This document shows, one piece after another, positions 34,733 to 47,710 of a stretch of DNA of 64,000 nucleotides. The DNA is from Setophaga petechia (taxonomy: Eukaryota > Chordata > Aves > Passeriformes > Parulidae). The stretch is from assembly GCA_024362935.1 (NCBI GenBank), contig JANCRA010000010.1, positions 5,386,501-5,450,500 on the forward strand, written 5' to 3'. Position 1 is the first letter of the stretch; each line of letters begins with the position of its first letter. The notes below the pieces were generated by a model. That model was not told where the DNA came from. It did no database searches and saw only the letters and a list, made by a program, of their open reading frames with translations. The translations under genes and the position numbers were made by a program.

Positions 34733-35283
34733 GGTCCGGGCCCGCGCCTTCCAGAGTGCCTGAACGTTCCCGGCGCCAGTGCAGGGCTCAGGGCGCCGCC
34801 TTGTGGGCGAGAGCCGCCATGACAGCGCGGGGGCCGCGCGGCGGGGCCGGAGGGCGGGAAGGGGCGGGCGGGTGTGAGGGGCGGGGCGGTTCCTGCCCAG
34901 AGCCGAGGCCTCGCAGTCGCTGAGCGCATTCCCTCAGCGCTGTTGGGAGCGTGCGGGTGTTGCTCGGGCTGTGGGAGAAGCGTGCGGCCGCTGCGGGGTC
35001 CCAGCCCGCAGATCTGGCTGCTGACCGAGGCTGCAATGCCAGAGCTGCCGTGCGCCGTGGCACTGCCAGAGCCCCCGGCAGAGCCGGGCTGGCAGTGCCG
35101 ACGCCTGAGGGAAGCCCTGCCATGGCAGCGCCGGGGCCGCTCGGCAGAGCCGGGCTGGCAGTGCCGACGCCTGAGGGAAGCCCTGCCATGGCAGCGCCGG
35201 GGCCGCTCCTGCCCCGGGGCCGCCCGCAGGAGCGACGGCTGGGGCCTGCCGGCACAATGGCACTGCTTGGCCCTCTTCCCTAG
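34733..35283. promoter_or_regulatory. CpG island, unit 2
   Basis: Counterpart of the unit 1 island. The two 66-bp repeats (about 35077-35208) are more alike here than in unit 1. 35290-35930 shows no gene. Confidence 0.6.
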
Positions 35284-36308
35284 ATCTGAGAGAGTGGCAG
35301 CACAGATAGCAAAATATTGAAACATCTCGTTCAAAACACCGGAGAGAAACCACAGAAATGAAAAGAAAATGAAGCTGTGCCGTAATATTTAGGGCATGAT
35401 GGGGAAGACTGAAAAGATACACAATCTAATTACTTATATAATCTCAACTATATCAGGAGAAACATGAAGGTGAAAATACGTTCAAAAGTTTTGACCAAAA
35501 AAAGGTCCACCTGTATCATTTTGTTAGTACATTAAACTCCTAAAAAGCAGTCAGGTATTCCTTTGTCCAGTGCTATGAATTTAATAATGGGATTTGTTAT
35601 AGTTGTCCCTCAAATAAAGGGAGTTGAGTGCACAGATTTCATGGAAGCCATCACTTAGTAAAAGCAGTGTTCTGTTTTTCAGTAGTTCCGTAGTAAGTAG
35701 TTAGGAAAAGAAGTCATTGTTCTGCCAATGGATGCTGATCCCTGATGAGTTCGTGCTGGTTCCTTGGAAAGGCAATGTTTTAGTACTGGACTGTTCGAAA
35801 ACAGGTGTTTTCTGCTGGTAGCTGGTCCAAACGCTCCTTTTTGTGGTAGAAACCGATTGCAACATTAACAGCCTGCTCCTTTTTCTCCGCCTATCCTAGA
35901 AGGAGATGTGGGCAGGTTAAAACATAAAACAAACCTCGGGGCTCTGAGCCTCTGCTGCAGGCTCACCTGCCTCTCCCTTTCCAGAATCAGCGGAGGAACA
36001 GCCGGAGGACACTGCGGTGTTCCTCAACGCGACAACGGGAGGAGAAGGTGGACGGGAGCCCGGCTGAGCAGGGAGTAGAGCCCTCGAGGCTCTGGGCCTG
36101 CTCTGCAAACTCCCCCCACTCTTCTTTCTCTACAGAGAGACAGGAACAGCACCTGGAGGTGACTGCATCATTCCTGGAGAGAGACTCAATGCAGACAGCT
36201 GCCCTGTGGGACAGCAAGCAGGAGGGCCCTGGTGCCAGGGAGGCAGGTGAGGGCAAAGCAGCCCTCTGACAGCCTGGCCCAGGGGCTCTTGTGGCAGCAG
36301 GCAGTGTG

Positions 36309-36600
36309 GGCATCAGAGCAGAGGCAGGGCGAGGCAGGAACTGCTCGGCCATGCACGGCTGGGAGTCTCCTTCCTGCCCAAGTGGGGCCCAGCCGGGCCA
36401 GGGGGCAGCTCCTGGGACAGCCGTGCCCGCAATGGCCCCTGGTCTGCGAGGCCTTCAGCCCTGCCCATCAGCCAGGCAGGGGCAGAGCAGCCTTGGGGCC
36501 GATGCTGCTGCAGGCTCAGAGCCCCGCAGAGCTGCTCATGCCCGGTGCCATTGACTCTGTCCCCTGCAGCCTGCATGCTGTGTTGCCGTGTCGAGGCTGT
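36309..36600. repeat. Direct repeat inside copy B, left copy, unit 2
   Basis: Matches 37267-37535 (CATCAGAGCAGAGGCAGG through GAGCTGCTCATGCCC and the PHD exon start). Recombination between the two copies would give the shorter unit 1 structure. The unit 3 pair is about 52098-52389 and 53056-53324. Confidence 0.7.
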
Positions 36601-37266
36601 CCCGGACATGTGCGGTGACAAACTGCAGAAGGGTGGGCTCTGTGCACATGTGTTCTGCATGCTGAGTGGCTCCGGGTGCTCCCTCCACCATTGTGATGGG
36701 CAGCTCCTGCTGCGCCCTCTCCTCATCAGCTCCTCTCCTTGCCTGCAGTTCTTTCCACTCTACTATTTCCGCGAGAGAAGGACCGCATTTGACTCATGGG
36801 CTTTCACCCACGAGATCTCCTAATTGCAGTCCGGCGGGCAGCACAGATGGTGAGGGCCTGATGAGAGCAGGGAGATTTGTGCCTGGCAAGGTTTGCCAGA
36901 GCTTAGCCCAGACAGCAGGAAAGAAAGGCCAGCCCAACAGCCTCGACAAAGTCTGGCTCCCAGCAGCTCTGGCACAGAGGCCCTGGCCCAGGAGCCTCCC
37001 TCCTCCACCAGGCGGCTCTGTGGGCTGGGACCCGGCAGCGGCCACATCCTGTGCCCTGCCCGGAGCCGGGGGGCTGCCAGGGGAGGCCTCGAGGCTGCTG
37101 CTGCTGCTGCTGCTGATGGGGCTGCTTGGCTCTTTGCCGCGCTGCTGCGTCTGCGGCCAGAGCGGGGCAACCATCATGTGCTCTGGGAAGTGCTGTGACA
37201 GATGGTTGGACCTGCCCTGTGCCAAGGAGGGCGGCTGTGTCAATGTTTATGCCACTCCGTTCTTGT

Positions 37267-37535
37267 GCCATCAGAGCAGAGGCAGGAGGAGGCAGGAGCT
37301 GCTCGGCCATGCCAGGGCTGGGAGCCTTCTTCCTGCCCAAGTGGGGCCCAGCCGGGCCAGGGGGCAGCTCCTGGGACAGCTGTGCCCGCATGGCCCCTGC
37401 TCAGCCAGGCAGGGGCAGAGCAGCCTTGGGGCCGATGCTGCTGCAGGCTCAGAGCCCCGCAGAGCTGCTCATGCCCGCTGCCACTGGCTCTGTCCTCTGC
37501 AGCCTGCATGCTGTGTCACTGTCCCGAGGCTGAGC
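37267..37535. repeat. Direct repeat inside copy B, right copy, unit 2
   Basis: Right partner of the 36309-36600 repeat. It lacks about 35 bp around the CTGGTCTGCGAGG segment. Confidence 0.7.
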
Positions 37536-37968
37536 CCCGTGCCTCCCCAGGCCCTGGCAACTGCTCCTGTGCTGCTCCTGCGCTGCCCAGGGCACCCACG
37601 GGCCCTGCTCGGGCCTCACGCAGAGCAGAACCAGCTGGGGCGGTGACAGCTCTGCTGCTCTGGGCACGGCTCTCAGGCAGAGCACCCGCCTGTACCTGGG
37701 CTGGAGGCCGTGCCCAGGCTGGGCTTGGCAGAGCCCATCTGCTCCTGGAGGGCTGGGGGCACTGCCCTGGCCTGGCCTGGCCCGGTCCTGGGGTCCCTTG
37801 ACATTGCTGCTTGCCCTTGGAGCCACCAGGGATGGGCTGGAGCTCACTGGCCCCGGCCTGGCCGCACACTCAGGACTGGAGCCTTCCCCTGGCTTCCCAG
37901 GGCACCAGAACCTCAGCCCCAGCTCCCAAACACGGCCTAATAGGGTTTGCTGATATTGATCCCTGTTA

Positions 37969-38307
37969 GACTTTTGAAAGGATTTAGAAAGTAATGTCGT
38001 TTGGCAAGTTCTTCAAGGAACAAACATGACTCGCTTCTAATCAGTAAAAGGTTTATTGGTTTGCTTGCACTTCCTATAGGGTATCCTTATGCTTCCTTTG
38101 GCGTTCCAGAAAATAATGACAATCTAACAAATTCTTCAGAGAAGTTCCTGAATCCACTATTCGGAGAAGTCTCTACATTCACTATCCTTACATACAGTTA
38201 AGTAGCTGCTCCTGTAACATACAAAGATGTAGTGGTTTAGCTGACTGGACAACACAACATGATATTATACACACTGGTACACTAAAAAAGTTCTCTTCCC
38301 TGTTCAT
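37969..38307. repeat. 3'-flank block, first copy, unit 3
   Basis: Matches unit 4 base for base in the parts compared and differs from unit 2 at a few sites. 38308-39505 holds nothing I recognise. Confidence 0.7.
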
Positions 38308-39505
38308 TACAAATTTAAAGCCCTTCTTGAGGTCCTGAATTAATTTTGCATGCACAATCATACCTGCAATCCCTCCCCATGCTTAGCTTTCACCTAGACT
38401 TACCAGGGAACAGATGTTACTTACCTCAAGCAATAATCTACGTCTGTCTTCCTAACCCTCTTTTTCTTCACTGAGCTCTACTAATCTACAAAATAACTGT
38501 GGACCCTCTGCACAAAAGAAACGTCCAATTAATAGGCTTAAACACTTGTGATTGTGCTGCTGCTTCTAACAATCATGACCAACACAGCACTAAAGTCAGA
38601 AATCAATTCTTCTCATCCTTCCTGTTCTCCTGCCCCCCACCACACCTTGGCTCCAGCAGAACTGTTCCCTCCTGCAGCCTGGTGTGCTAAGAACAATCAA
38701 AGGCAGCAGCAGTTTTCCTCAACATGCTGCAGTCTGGATTGCAGTGCAATTGCAGCTGTTTCATTGGCACAGCAACACCAGCACCCCACATCTTCCCCCA
38801 GAACTGAGGCCTGCTGAGGCCTGAGCTCTCCATTTCAACACACCCTGTAAATATCGGGCTGGCTGGAAGATTGCAGGCCGCTAACTGTGTGAACACAGCA
38901 GTGCATTTCATCACAGTTATCTAATCAGTCTCATGGAAGGCGCACATCCTTTAAGCAAGTCTTAAGGCTCTATTCTACAAAATATAACCAGCAATTGTTT
39001 TGGTGGCCTGTGCAGGTTTTGGAGACTGTGTATGTTTCCCTTGGATGTTGTTTTCTTTGTTTCAAAATACAAAATTCACTGGATTCAGAAGAGAAAGTTC
39101 CAGATTCATTAGGACAAAGAACCACAGGGACATACATATGTGGCTGACAAGAACACTCCACATTCCTAATGGTGAACCAGAAAGAGAGGAAAAAGTTAAA
39201 GATGATTTAAATACCTGAAAGGATCCAAAATGTCTAGGTAACCTGTCAGGTGACTAATTTTTTGATAAACTCTAAAATTCCAGAATCCTATTCGGTAATT
39301 GTCTGCAAGAAAAGAAAGCCAGAAATCTGCTTGACCTTGATTTTGCCAGGGCTTTCTCACAGGATTCTACCACAACTTGGACCACAAGTAAGGGTGACAA
39401 ATTTTGCCTAGAGAACTTCCATAACTAGGCAGCATTTTTTACTCCTCACTGAATACCAGGAAGGATTTAAAAAGAAAAAAAAATACAAAAGGGGGTGAAG
39501 AAATT

Positions 39506-41331
39506 CTGTCATACCTCTTAGACGTTCATCATCTTTAGAGAAGAAAAAACTCCAGCACTTTCTGTGTGCGGTGAAGAAAGGAACCTAGACAAGGACAAAG
39601 GGATTTGAGCATCCTAAACTGTACTATCAAATTCCATGAACACAAGTTAAACCTGTAGTGCTTCAGAGAAATGGTATACATTGAAAAGCTTTATGCCCTA
39701 GGAACCAAATAGAGCTTTTTTTTTTTACAAAACCCTCTTTTAAAGAGAAAACTGACTTGTCTTTGGCTTTTGGCCAAACTCAGTTTGGAGTTGGTCAAAC
39801 CAAAATGACCCAGTTAATTTATTGTGCTCAGTTCTCTCTTTCCATATTCATCTTCACATCCAATGGGCTGCTGGGTGTTTTGACCCTGTGCAGCACAAAC
39901 GGTTTTCCAAGATGACTTTCATTGCTCAGAGGTGTGCAATGTCAGTTTCTCATTTCCTGAGTGCTGCTATTAATACTCCCACAGCACCCAACTGCTACAG
40001 CCAAGTAGACAACAAAGAGAAATGGAACTTGCATTTCCTGGTCCTGTTCAATTTCTGACATCTCAGGCTCATCGTCATCCTCAGAACTGCTGTCCTGGAA
40101 ACGTGGATCCTCTTGCCATGTGGTTTTTCCCGCCTTTATTGTTCCAAGGGCGTAAGGCTCTGCAATGACAGCACCAATAGAGAAAAAAAGGCAAAACCAG
40201 ATTATTCCTCTAGTGGTCAGGAAAAAGTCCTCCTTTCAAGTGAAATACTTAGAGTGGAAAAGACAGATTTAGGAAGGACAGAATCTGCCCCTGCCAGATT
40301 TTTTAAGCTACATCTCTGCTCCAGTATTTTCCATTTTGATCTAGGGATCCCCTATGTATTCTTGAACATTTCTCATTGCATTCGGAAGACACTGAATACC
40401 TTCCCAGTTCAGCACAAGCGTGGGGGGCTCGTTGCTTTGTGCTCTTGCATTGGGTTTTTTAATATTTTGGATAACTTCACGCCGTTTCTTTTGTCTCCTA
40501 CATGACCGGGACTCAATTTAATGTTGTTTCACCTTCATTTCAGACGGCCTCATTTTATCTAAGGTTAGGGGACACCCCAGTGATCATGTGTCATTCCCTT
40601 TCCTTTTTCTAAAGGTCCAAGAGTAGAATTCAGTAACAAACAGAATGTTCATGGATCTTGGGGTCAGCTGCAGGACTTTGCTCCTCCCTCTACATTAAGG
40701 CACATTTCCTTTAAAATCTCGTTGGATTCTATGAAACTTGATATGACTGGTGTGTCACCTTTTTCCCTGTTTGAGGAATTCAGGGCATGAGAACAAGCTT
40801 TTTCACCACTCAGCAAAAACCCCAAGAACTCCTCAAATCATGCCTTTCAGAATTCCCGAGATGCAAGCATGAGGTACCTCTCATCAATCTACCACAGCCC
40901 TGGCAAGCAGAAATCAAATCAGAATGCTTCTGCCTAATTACTGACTTCTGCTGCTGAAAATCCCGTGGATCCTGACCTTCTTTATACCGTATTGCCCTAC
41001 AGTGCCTGCCAGAAGCTCTTCCTTAGCAATGGCACTGTTAGAACGGTTCTGCTGTTGCCTTCGTTGATGCCCAACTCCACTGTGCCTGCAAAGAAGGAAA
41101 ACTTGAAAGCACTCAGCTCCTGAGCTGCGTCATTCTCAGGCAGAGGTCCCAAATGGTCATCTGGGGCAGAGTCCTGCTCATCCTCTTTGTCTCGGGGTAT
41201 TTCCTCAGTCTGTCCTGGTTTCTTCTTTGAAAGTCCAATCAGGTCTTTCAAATCCACAGCAATATTGTAAAAGTTGTCTTCAGACACTTGAGGCGGTGTC
41301 TCCCTCTCTTCTTTCTTCTTTTTTGGCTTTA
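39506..41331 (-). pseudogene. NOL8: NOL8-like C-terminal exons, unit 3
   Basis: Blocks lie at 40997-41331, about 40029-40139 and about 39506-39554. Blocks one and two match unit 2 exactly. The duplication junction lies between blocks two and three, so block three belongs to unit-4-like sequence. Confidence 0.6.
39733..39875. other. Likely junction of the latest one-period duplication
   Basis: To its left unit 3 agrees with unit 4 and differs from unit 2; to its right it agrees with unit 2 and differs from unit 4. The roughly 140 bp here are the same in all three, which places the exchange point. Confidence 0.65.
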
Positions 41332-41733
41332 CTGAAATGAGATTGTTCAGAGATAGCAACACAGCACACGTCCTTTTCAGACACAGCTTCCCTAAGAGCC
41401 ACCTTGCTCTGAAATGCTTCCCTAAACATATCCAAGCCCATTAAGGAGTGGTTCATTCTCAAGGATAAGCAGTGGGGAAACATCAGAGGTTGAAGACTAA
41501 AGGCAGGAGCAAGAGTCCTTTTCAGTTAGCCACATCCTTAAGTGACTTTTCACTGAATACACGCTTACACAGAAATCAAGAGTATTTAGCACAGACTTCT
41601 TTCCTGCCAGTAGAAACATCAAGAGCTGATATGGTTTTCTCACAGAGCTGCACATCTCAAGGCCCCTGCACTGACCGTTCTCACCTTCACTTCCGGCCAG
41701 GAACACGTGGCCTAGAAAGAAAAGGTGACGAGG

Positions 41734-42359
41734 CTACATGCTGCTGTTGGAGGTGCCAGTTGAGGTCCGACGTCGCTGGTGGGAGCGGCTGCTCCTGCGG
41801 GATGTCCCCGGCCGTGTCCCCCTACGCCTGGGCCTCTCAGCACTCGCTGCTGTCCTCCTGCTCCTGTCCTGGCGACTCCTGGACCGCACAGTTGGAGTCG
41901 AGGCCCGGCGCTGCTGGCGGGAGCGGCTTCTTCTGGGGGACGGCCCTGACGATGTCTCCCTTTGCCTGGGCCTCTCAGTCCTTGGCCTTGTCCTGCTGCT
42001 CCTGCGACAGCGACTCCTGGACCGCACAGTTGGAGTCGAGGCCCGGCGCTGCTGGCGGGAGCGGCTGTGTCTGGGGGACGGCCCTGACGATGTCTCCCTT
42101 TGCCTGGGCCTCTCAGTCCTTGGCCCTGTCCCACTGTTCCTGTCACGGCGACTCCTGGACCGGACAGGTGGACTCTGGGCCCGATCTTGCTGGTGGGAGC
42201 ACCTGCGTCTGGGGGATGTCCATGCAGGTGTCTCCCTTTGCCTGGGCCTCTCAGCCCTTGGTCCTGTCACACTGTTCCTGTCATGGCGACTCCTGGACCG
42301 GACAGGTGGACTCTGGGCCCGGCCTTGCTGGCGAGAGCGGCTTCGCCTGCGGCCGGGCC
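41734..42359 (-). repeat. 46-residue coding repeats of the RS tail, unit 3, about 4.4 copies
   Basis: Identical to the unit 2 block. Confidence 0.85.
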
Positions 42360-44902
42360 CAGCACGTCTGGAATGGGCCCTGTCCCCAGGGTCAGGGGAC
42401 CTGCTGCATGTTGGCCTTGATCTGCTGATGCTGCTGGTGTCCAGTGAGGAAGATGGCAGCGCCTGCTGCCATGCTGCGTGGTGGCGCCTGCTGTGGCTGC
42501 TCGTCTCTAGAGATGGAGATGGAGAAACCAGCACCAATGGCACAGGGGTATGGGAGCTGGGGCTGATGGCCTCAGAGTCTGAGAAGCCATGAGCAGATTC
42601 CAGTCCTGACTGTCTGGCCAGCCTGGAGCCACTGAGCTCTGACTCACCCCTGGAGGCTGTAAGGAAAAGCAGGAATGTCAAAGGTGCCCCAGGCCCAGGC
42701 CAGGCCAGGCCAGAGCAGTGCCCCCAGCCCTCCAGCAGTGGATGCGTTCTGCCAGGCCCGGCTTGGGCACTGCCCCCAGCCCAGGGACACGGGGGGCTTT
42801 GACTCCTACATGTTCCTAGCCCAGCACAGGTGTCACACTCCCATCTGTGTGTGCTGTTTCTCAGGCCAGAGCAGCGCCTGTGGGTGCCCTCGGCAGCACA
42901 GGAGGAGCACAGGAGCAATTCCCAGGGCCTGGGGAAGCAAACGGGCTCATAGCACTGAGAACAAAGTGTGCCAGCACGTGGTTGTCTGGCCAAACGCTTC
43001 TGATTCTTCCCAGTTTGAGTCCTTGCCAAGACGCAGGTTCCCTGCAGAGGCCCAGGTGCAGCATCACAACTTACCCCTCTTCCTCTGCCTCCTCTCTGCC
43101 TCCAGGGTAAAGGCAATCCCTGGCATTGCACTGGCCATGCCTCTCTCCCAGCTCTGCGAAGGCATCGTTGTCCTCCCATGTTGGCTGTCTGATGGAGAAA
43201 TGAAAAGCTGATGAATTTCTGCTGCCCTCTCCTCATGGAGATCCAGGGTGTCCCAGCTCTTTCTCCACCGCTTTTCCAAGTTGGGCGTGAAGCTGAAGCC
43301 CAGACTCACAGGACTGGGCAGGGCCAGGACTCCTGGGGAAGGGCCAGGAACGGCACAGCACTTACACCCTCCTGGCTGGTGGGCCAGGCAGAAGAACACC
43401 AACCTGAAGGGAACTCGGATCCCCAAGATGAACATTTCAACAGGGAATTCCCCACTGTCTCTGCACAGGGGGCACTGGAGGCATAGAAGACCAGCGCGCA
43501 TGGCCTGTCCCTGCAGGGCAAACACAGGCAGGGTGAGCGAGGCCCTGCTGCTGCTGCTGCTGCTGAGCAGCTGCTGTGTCCCGGGGGCAGAGGGGAGGGC
43601 TCCAACCTGGATGCAGTCCCTGTGGAACCAGGCCCTTTTGCACTTTGGGCACACCAGCGTTGTGAAGGTCTTTCTGTCCTCCACAGGCTCCATGCAGATG
43701 GGGCAAACGGTGCCCGGCTCAGGAGTCACCTCCACCTCCTGCTCTGGACGGTGCTCAGGGCAGAAGGAGCTGGAGGAAAATGGATGGGGAAAGTGAGAAA
43801 TGCTGGATCATTGCCCAGGGGTGACCACAAAGAGAGATGAGGTACCTGAACGGAGTAGCGTAAACATTGACACAGCCGCCCTCCTTGGCACAGGGCAGGT
43901 GGAACCAACTGTCACAGCCCTCCACAGAGCACATGATGGTTGCCCCGCTCTGGCCGCAGATGCAGCAGCGCTGGAAAGAGCCAAGCAGCCCCATCAGCAG
44001 CAGCAGCAGCCTCGAGGCCTCCCCTGGCAGCCCCCCGGCTCCGGGCAGGGCACAGGATGTGGCCGCTGCCGGGTCCCAGCCCACAGAGCCGCCTGGTGGA
44101 GGAGGGAGGCTCCTGTGCCAGGGCCTCTGTGCCAGAGCTGCTGGGACCCAGACTTTGTCGCGGCTGTTGGGCCGGCCTTTCTTTCCTGCTGTCTGGGCTA
44201 AGCTCTGGCAAACCTCGCCCCAGGCACAAATCTCCCTGCTCCTGTAAAGCTCTCACCGTCTGTGCCGCGCGCCGGACTGCAATTTGGAGATCCCGTGGGT
44301 GAAAGCCCATGAGTCCCACGCGGTCCTTCTCTCGCGGAAAGAGTAGAGTGGAGAAGAACTGCAGACAGGGGAGGAGCTGATGAGGAGGGGACGCAGCAGG
44401 AGCCGCCTATCGCAATGGTGGAGGGAGCACCCGGAGCCACTCACCATGCAGAACACGTGGGCACAGAGCCCACCCTTCTGCAGTTTGTCACCGCATGTGT
44501 CCGGGTCAGCCTCGACACGGCGACACAGCAGGCAGGCTGCAGGGGACAGGTCAATGGCACCAGGAATGAGCAGCTCTGCCGGGCTCTGAGCCTGCAGCAG
44601 CATCGGCCCCAATGCTGCTCTGCCCCTGCCTGGCTGATGGGCAGGGCTGGAGGCCTCGCAGACCAGGGGCCATTGCGGGCACGGCTGTCCCAGGAGCTGC
44701 CCCCTGGCCCGGCTGGGCCCCACTTGGGCAGGAAGGAGACTCCCAGGCCCGGCATGCCCGAGCAGTTCCTGCCTTGCCCTGCCTCTGCTCTGATGCCCAC
44801 ACTGCCTGCTGCCACAAGAGCCCCTGGGCCAGGCTGTCAGAGGGCTGCTTTGCCCTCACCTGGCTCCCTGGCACCAGGGCCCTCCTGCTTGGTGTCGCAC
44901 AT
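41734..44902 (-). CDS. PHF7-like: PHF7-like ePHD-RING-PHD protein with Arg/Ser-rich tail, unit 3 (595 aa)
   Basis: Exons: 44902-44860, 44536-44445, 44358-44257, 43970-43846, 43769-43607, 43510-43404, 43188-43075, 42928-42810, 42656-41734. The predicted protein is identical to that of unit 2, and introns appear identical too. Either two loci encode the same protein after a very recent duplication, or the assembly counts one locus twice. Confidence 0.82.
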
Positions 44903-45299
44903 GGTGGCTGTCTGCGGTGAGTCCCTGTCCCCGAGTGACGTGGTCGCTTCGAGGAGCTGATCCTCACTCTCTATGGGAGAAAGAAGAGGGAGGGGAGTTT
45001 GCAGAACAGGCCCAGCGCCACGAGGCTCTACTTGCTGCTCAGCCCTGCGTGAGCCCTGCTCCTGTCCGCTGTCTCCTCCCGTCGTCGCGTTGAGGAACGC
45101 CGCAGTGTACTCCGGCTGTTCCTCCGCTGATTCTGGGAAGGGAGAGGCAGGTGAGCCTGCAGCACAGGCCCAGAGCCCCGAGGTGTGGGGCCCCTCTGGT
45201 CCCTGGGAAGCCATGTCCCTACCCTACCTTCTCCTCCCGCTGTCAGGTCGCACTGACACTCGGCCTGAGCCCAGCCTTCCCTTTTGTGGCCTTGGTGGC
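44903..45299 (-). other. 5' untranslated exons of the PHF7-like gene, unit 3
   Basis: Leader part to 44970, exon 45132-45032, and an outer exon ending at 45228. Confidence 0.6.
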
Positions 45300-46233
45300 A
45301 CAGGTCACAATGGCCACTCTGACATCAGCACTGTGTAGCCACAATTGGGGCAGCCATGGCCTCAGGTCCCTGGCAACCACTTGTGGCAGCCCCCTCGGGC
45401 ACCGAGGTTCTGAGATGGGTCCGAGCGTTTGCTCAGGGTGGAACCAGGGCCGGGACTCCTGCAGCAAGTGCAGGCTCAAATGCCAGGCCCTGGGGCAGCC
45501 ATCGAGGGTGGTACTGTAGGCAGGGAGGTGCTGTTCAGGCCCTGCCATGCCAGGGCTCCGGCCCCGGCCAAGGGAAATCTCTGCTCCTGCCCCTGGCAGT
45601 CGGTGGCCCAGAGAGCCGGTGCGGAGTCTCCCTGCGCTGCAGAGATTCAAACCCTGCTCCAGGTGGACTGACGTTTTCCTCAACACCTGTCTGGAGAAAA
45701 CTAAGGTGAACCTGATTGGATGCTGCTGCTGATCACCATTGGGTACAGGAGATAAACCTGGAGACCACCATAGCTGCCTCCAGACCTCTGTTATCCTGTC
45801 ATCCTCTGAACTAACAACTTTGACATTGCGTATAAATGGAAATTTTAGTATTACGCTCCTTAGAAATGTCATATTTTATACTGACTCCGTGGAAACACAG
45901 AAAAGTCACAGAGGATTTCTGTGTACATTTGACAGGAGAGCTTGCACTGTCCTCAACTCAAGTCAAATGCAGGAGGATGCTTTTCCTTGGTTCATGCTTT
46001 CCTACTAGAAAATACATTGCAAATAAATCAGGAAGAGACGCACAAACAATTCTTGGCAATTTTTCTCATTCATGTCTTTGTAAACATGCCCCTGGAAATG
46101 CAGATCCATGGCTTCTAGAACAATCAGTGGGATCTCTGGGAAGCAGGGCAGGGGCTGACAGGCAGGGACACCCTGCACCTGCCTGGTGCTGGGGCAGCAG
46201 GAGTTTGTCCATTGTCCTGTCTCCATGGGAGAG

Positions 46234-46585
46234 CCACCTTGGGTGGGAAACGATCCCTGCACTGCTCTAGGAGGGAGGCACAGCCAGTGCAATGCCAGGG
46301 AGTGCCTTTACCCTGGAGACAGGGAGGAGGCAGAGGAAGAGGGGCAAGTTGGGAAGCTGCACCCGGGGCTCTGCGGGGCTCCCGGCCAGGGCTCGAAGCA
46401 GAAGGAGCCAGAAGAGCTTGGCCGGACAATCCAAGCTCTGGACACTTTGTGCTCAGCACCCAGCACCCGTTTGCTTCCCCAGGCCATGGGCACTGCTCCA
46501 GTGCTGCTCATGCAAGTTACACACAGACACAGAGCTACCTGCTCTGTCTCAACCCTCTTCAGCACTGGACAGCACAACACAGTAA
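46234..46585 (+). pseudogene. Plus-strand remnant of PHF7-like 3' exons, unit 3
   Basis: Identical to the unit 2 remnant. Confidence 0.75.
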
Positions 46586-46758
46586 CATGTTCTCTTCAGT
46601 ACATGCTCTAATTCTTAGAAGTCCTGCAAAGACTCACATTCAAAGCACACACACACAAAAACCCCAAACCCTGGTACAGACCTTGCATCAACACAAAATG
46701 CATGGTGCTCTTCAGAAACACAGGGCAGCACTTTTGGCCAATGCTTTTTCCTATAAGA

Positions 46759-47075
46759 TCTTTCAAAGGATTGCAAAAGTGACATTGTTTGGCAACTTCA
46801 AGGAACAAACTCAAAACAGTTCTGATTTATTTATTGGTTTGCTTTCACTTTCCTTTTGGCATCCTTACACTTCACCTGGCATTCCAGAAAATTGTGAAAA
46901 TCCAAAATAATATCAGGGGAAGTTTCTGAATTCTTTCATGTTTCTCTCAAAGACTTTCTTGACATACATACAAAGAACTGCTCCTGTAACATACACAGAA
47001 GCAGTGCTTTCCCTGACTGGACATCACAAGACAACGTTATAGACTCCAGTATACCAAAACACTTTTGTTGCCTGG
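46759..47075. repeat. 3'-flank block, second copy, unit 3
   Basis: Identical to the unit 2 block. Confidence 0.7.
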
Positions 47076-47147
47076 TAATTCCAAAGGTTCAAGCTCTTCT
47101 AGAGGCTTTTCCCAGTGCAACTTCCTAAGTCCCTCTCTGCTCAACTC

Positions 47148-47693
47148 TCATAGCCTGTCCAGGTCTCACTGAAGGGCAGCAGAGCCTTGTGGTGCCTCAG
47201 CCCCTGCTCCCGGTTCTGTCCCATCAGCAAACGCTGAGGGAGCGCTCTGTCCCTTCTGCCAGGTCGCTGGGGAATAAGGCAAACAAGGCTGGCCCCAGCA
47301 CAGCCCCCTGAGCTCACAGCCATCTGAGTTTGGAGCTCCCCTGTCCACTTCTCTGCCCCACTGTCCCTGAGCTGCCTCAGGAGCCTGTTATGGCAGGCAG
47401 GGGCAAAGCCTTGCTGAAGTCCCAGCGACAAACAATCACTGCTCTTCCCTCACAAACCCAGCCAGTCACTGCAGCACAGGTGGCTATGGGATTGGTCAAG
47501 CATTCCTGTTACTCCACAGGCTTAGAGATGGCATCCAAGAGGAGCTGTTCTGTCACCTTTCTGGGGATGGAGCTGAGGCTGATGGGCCTGCAGTTTCCTG
47601 CCTCCTTCTTGGTGCCCTTTTGCAAGACCGCAGTGATGCTGGCTTTCCTCCACTGCTCATGCCTCTCTCTGGGGCTGTCCCCTTCCCTGACCT
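47148..47693 (-). mobile_element. CR1-type LINE fragment, unit 3
   Basis: Identical to the unit 2 fragment. Confidence 0.8.
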
Positions 47694-47710
47694 GCTGGCA
47701 GAGCGCCCTG

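Larger units (their letters stand above)
35985..37670 (+). pseudogene. Plus-strand PHF7-like copy B, unit 2
   Basis: Exon-like blocks: 35985-36074 (leader); 36136-36246 (start codon lost, CTG); 36570-36661 (first PHD, CMLCC and HVFC kept, but donor GT is now CT); 36749-36849 (101 bp against 102, a one-base loss and frameshift); 37140-37262 (ePHD, acceptor AG now CG, FHLPC decayed to LDLPC). The sequence then jumps into a second copy of the 36309-36600 segment, followed by a PHD exon from 37551. The RING exons and RS tail are missing. Several independent lesions make it a pseudogene for the finger protein. Confidence 0.8.
22149..37935. repeat. Tandem array unit 2 (15,787 bp)
   Basis: From about 23,940 onward every base compared matches unit 3 at +15,789. 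Before that point (22149-23930) the two differ by scattered substitutions and small indels, for example around 23650-23700 and in the T-run near 23925. Confidence 0.95.

Noticed and set aside
36666..37646. 326-codon plus-strand ORF in copy B of unit 2, also at 52455 in unit 3
   Set aside because: It reads through introns and two exon relics in mixed frames. The splice sites and ligands are damaged, so it is not a credible protein.
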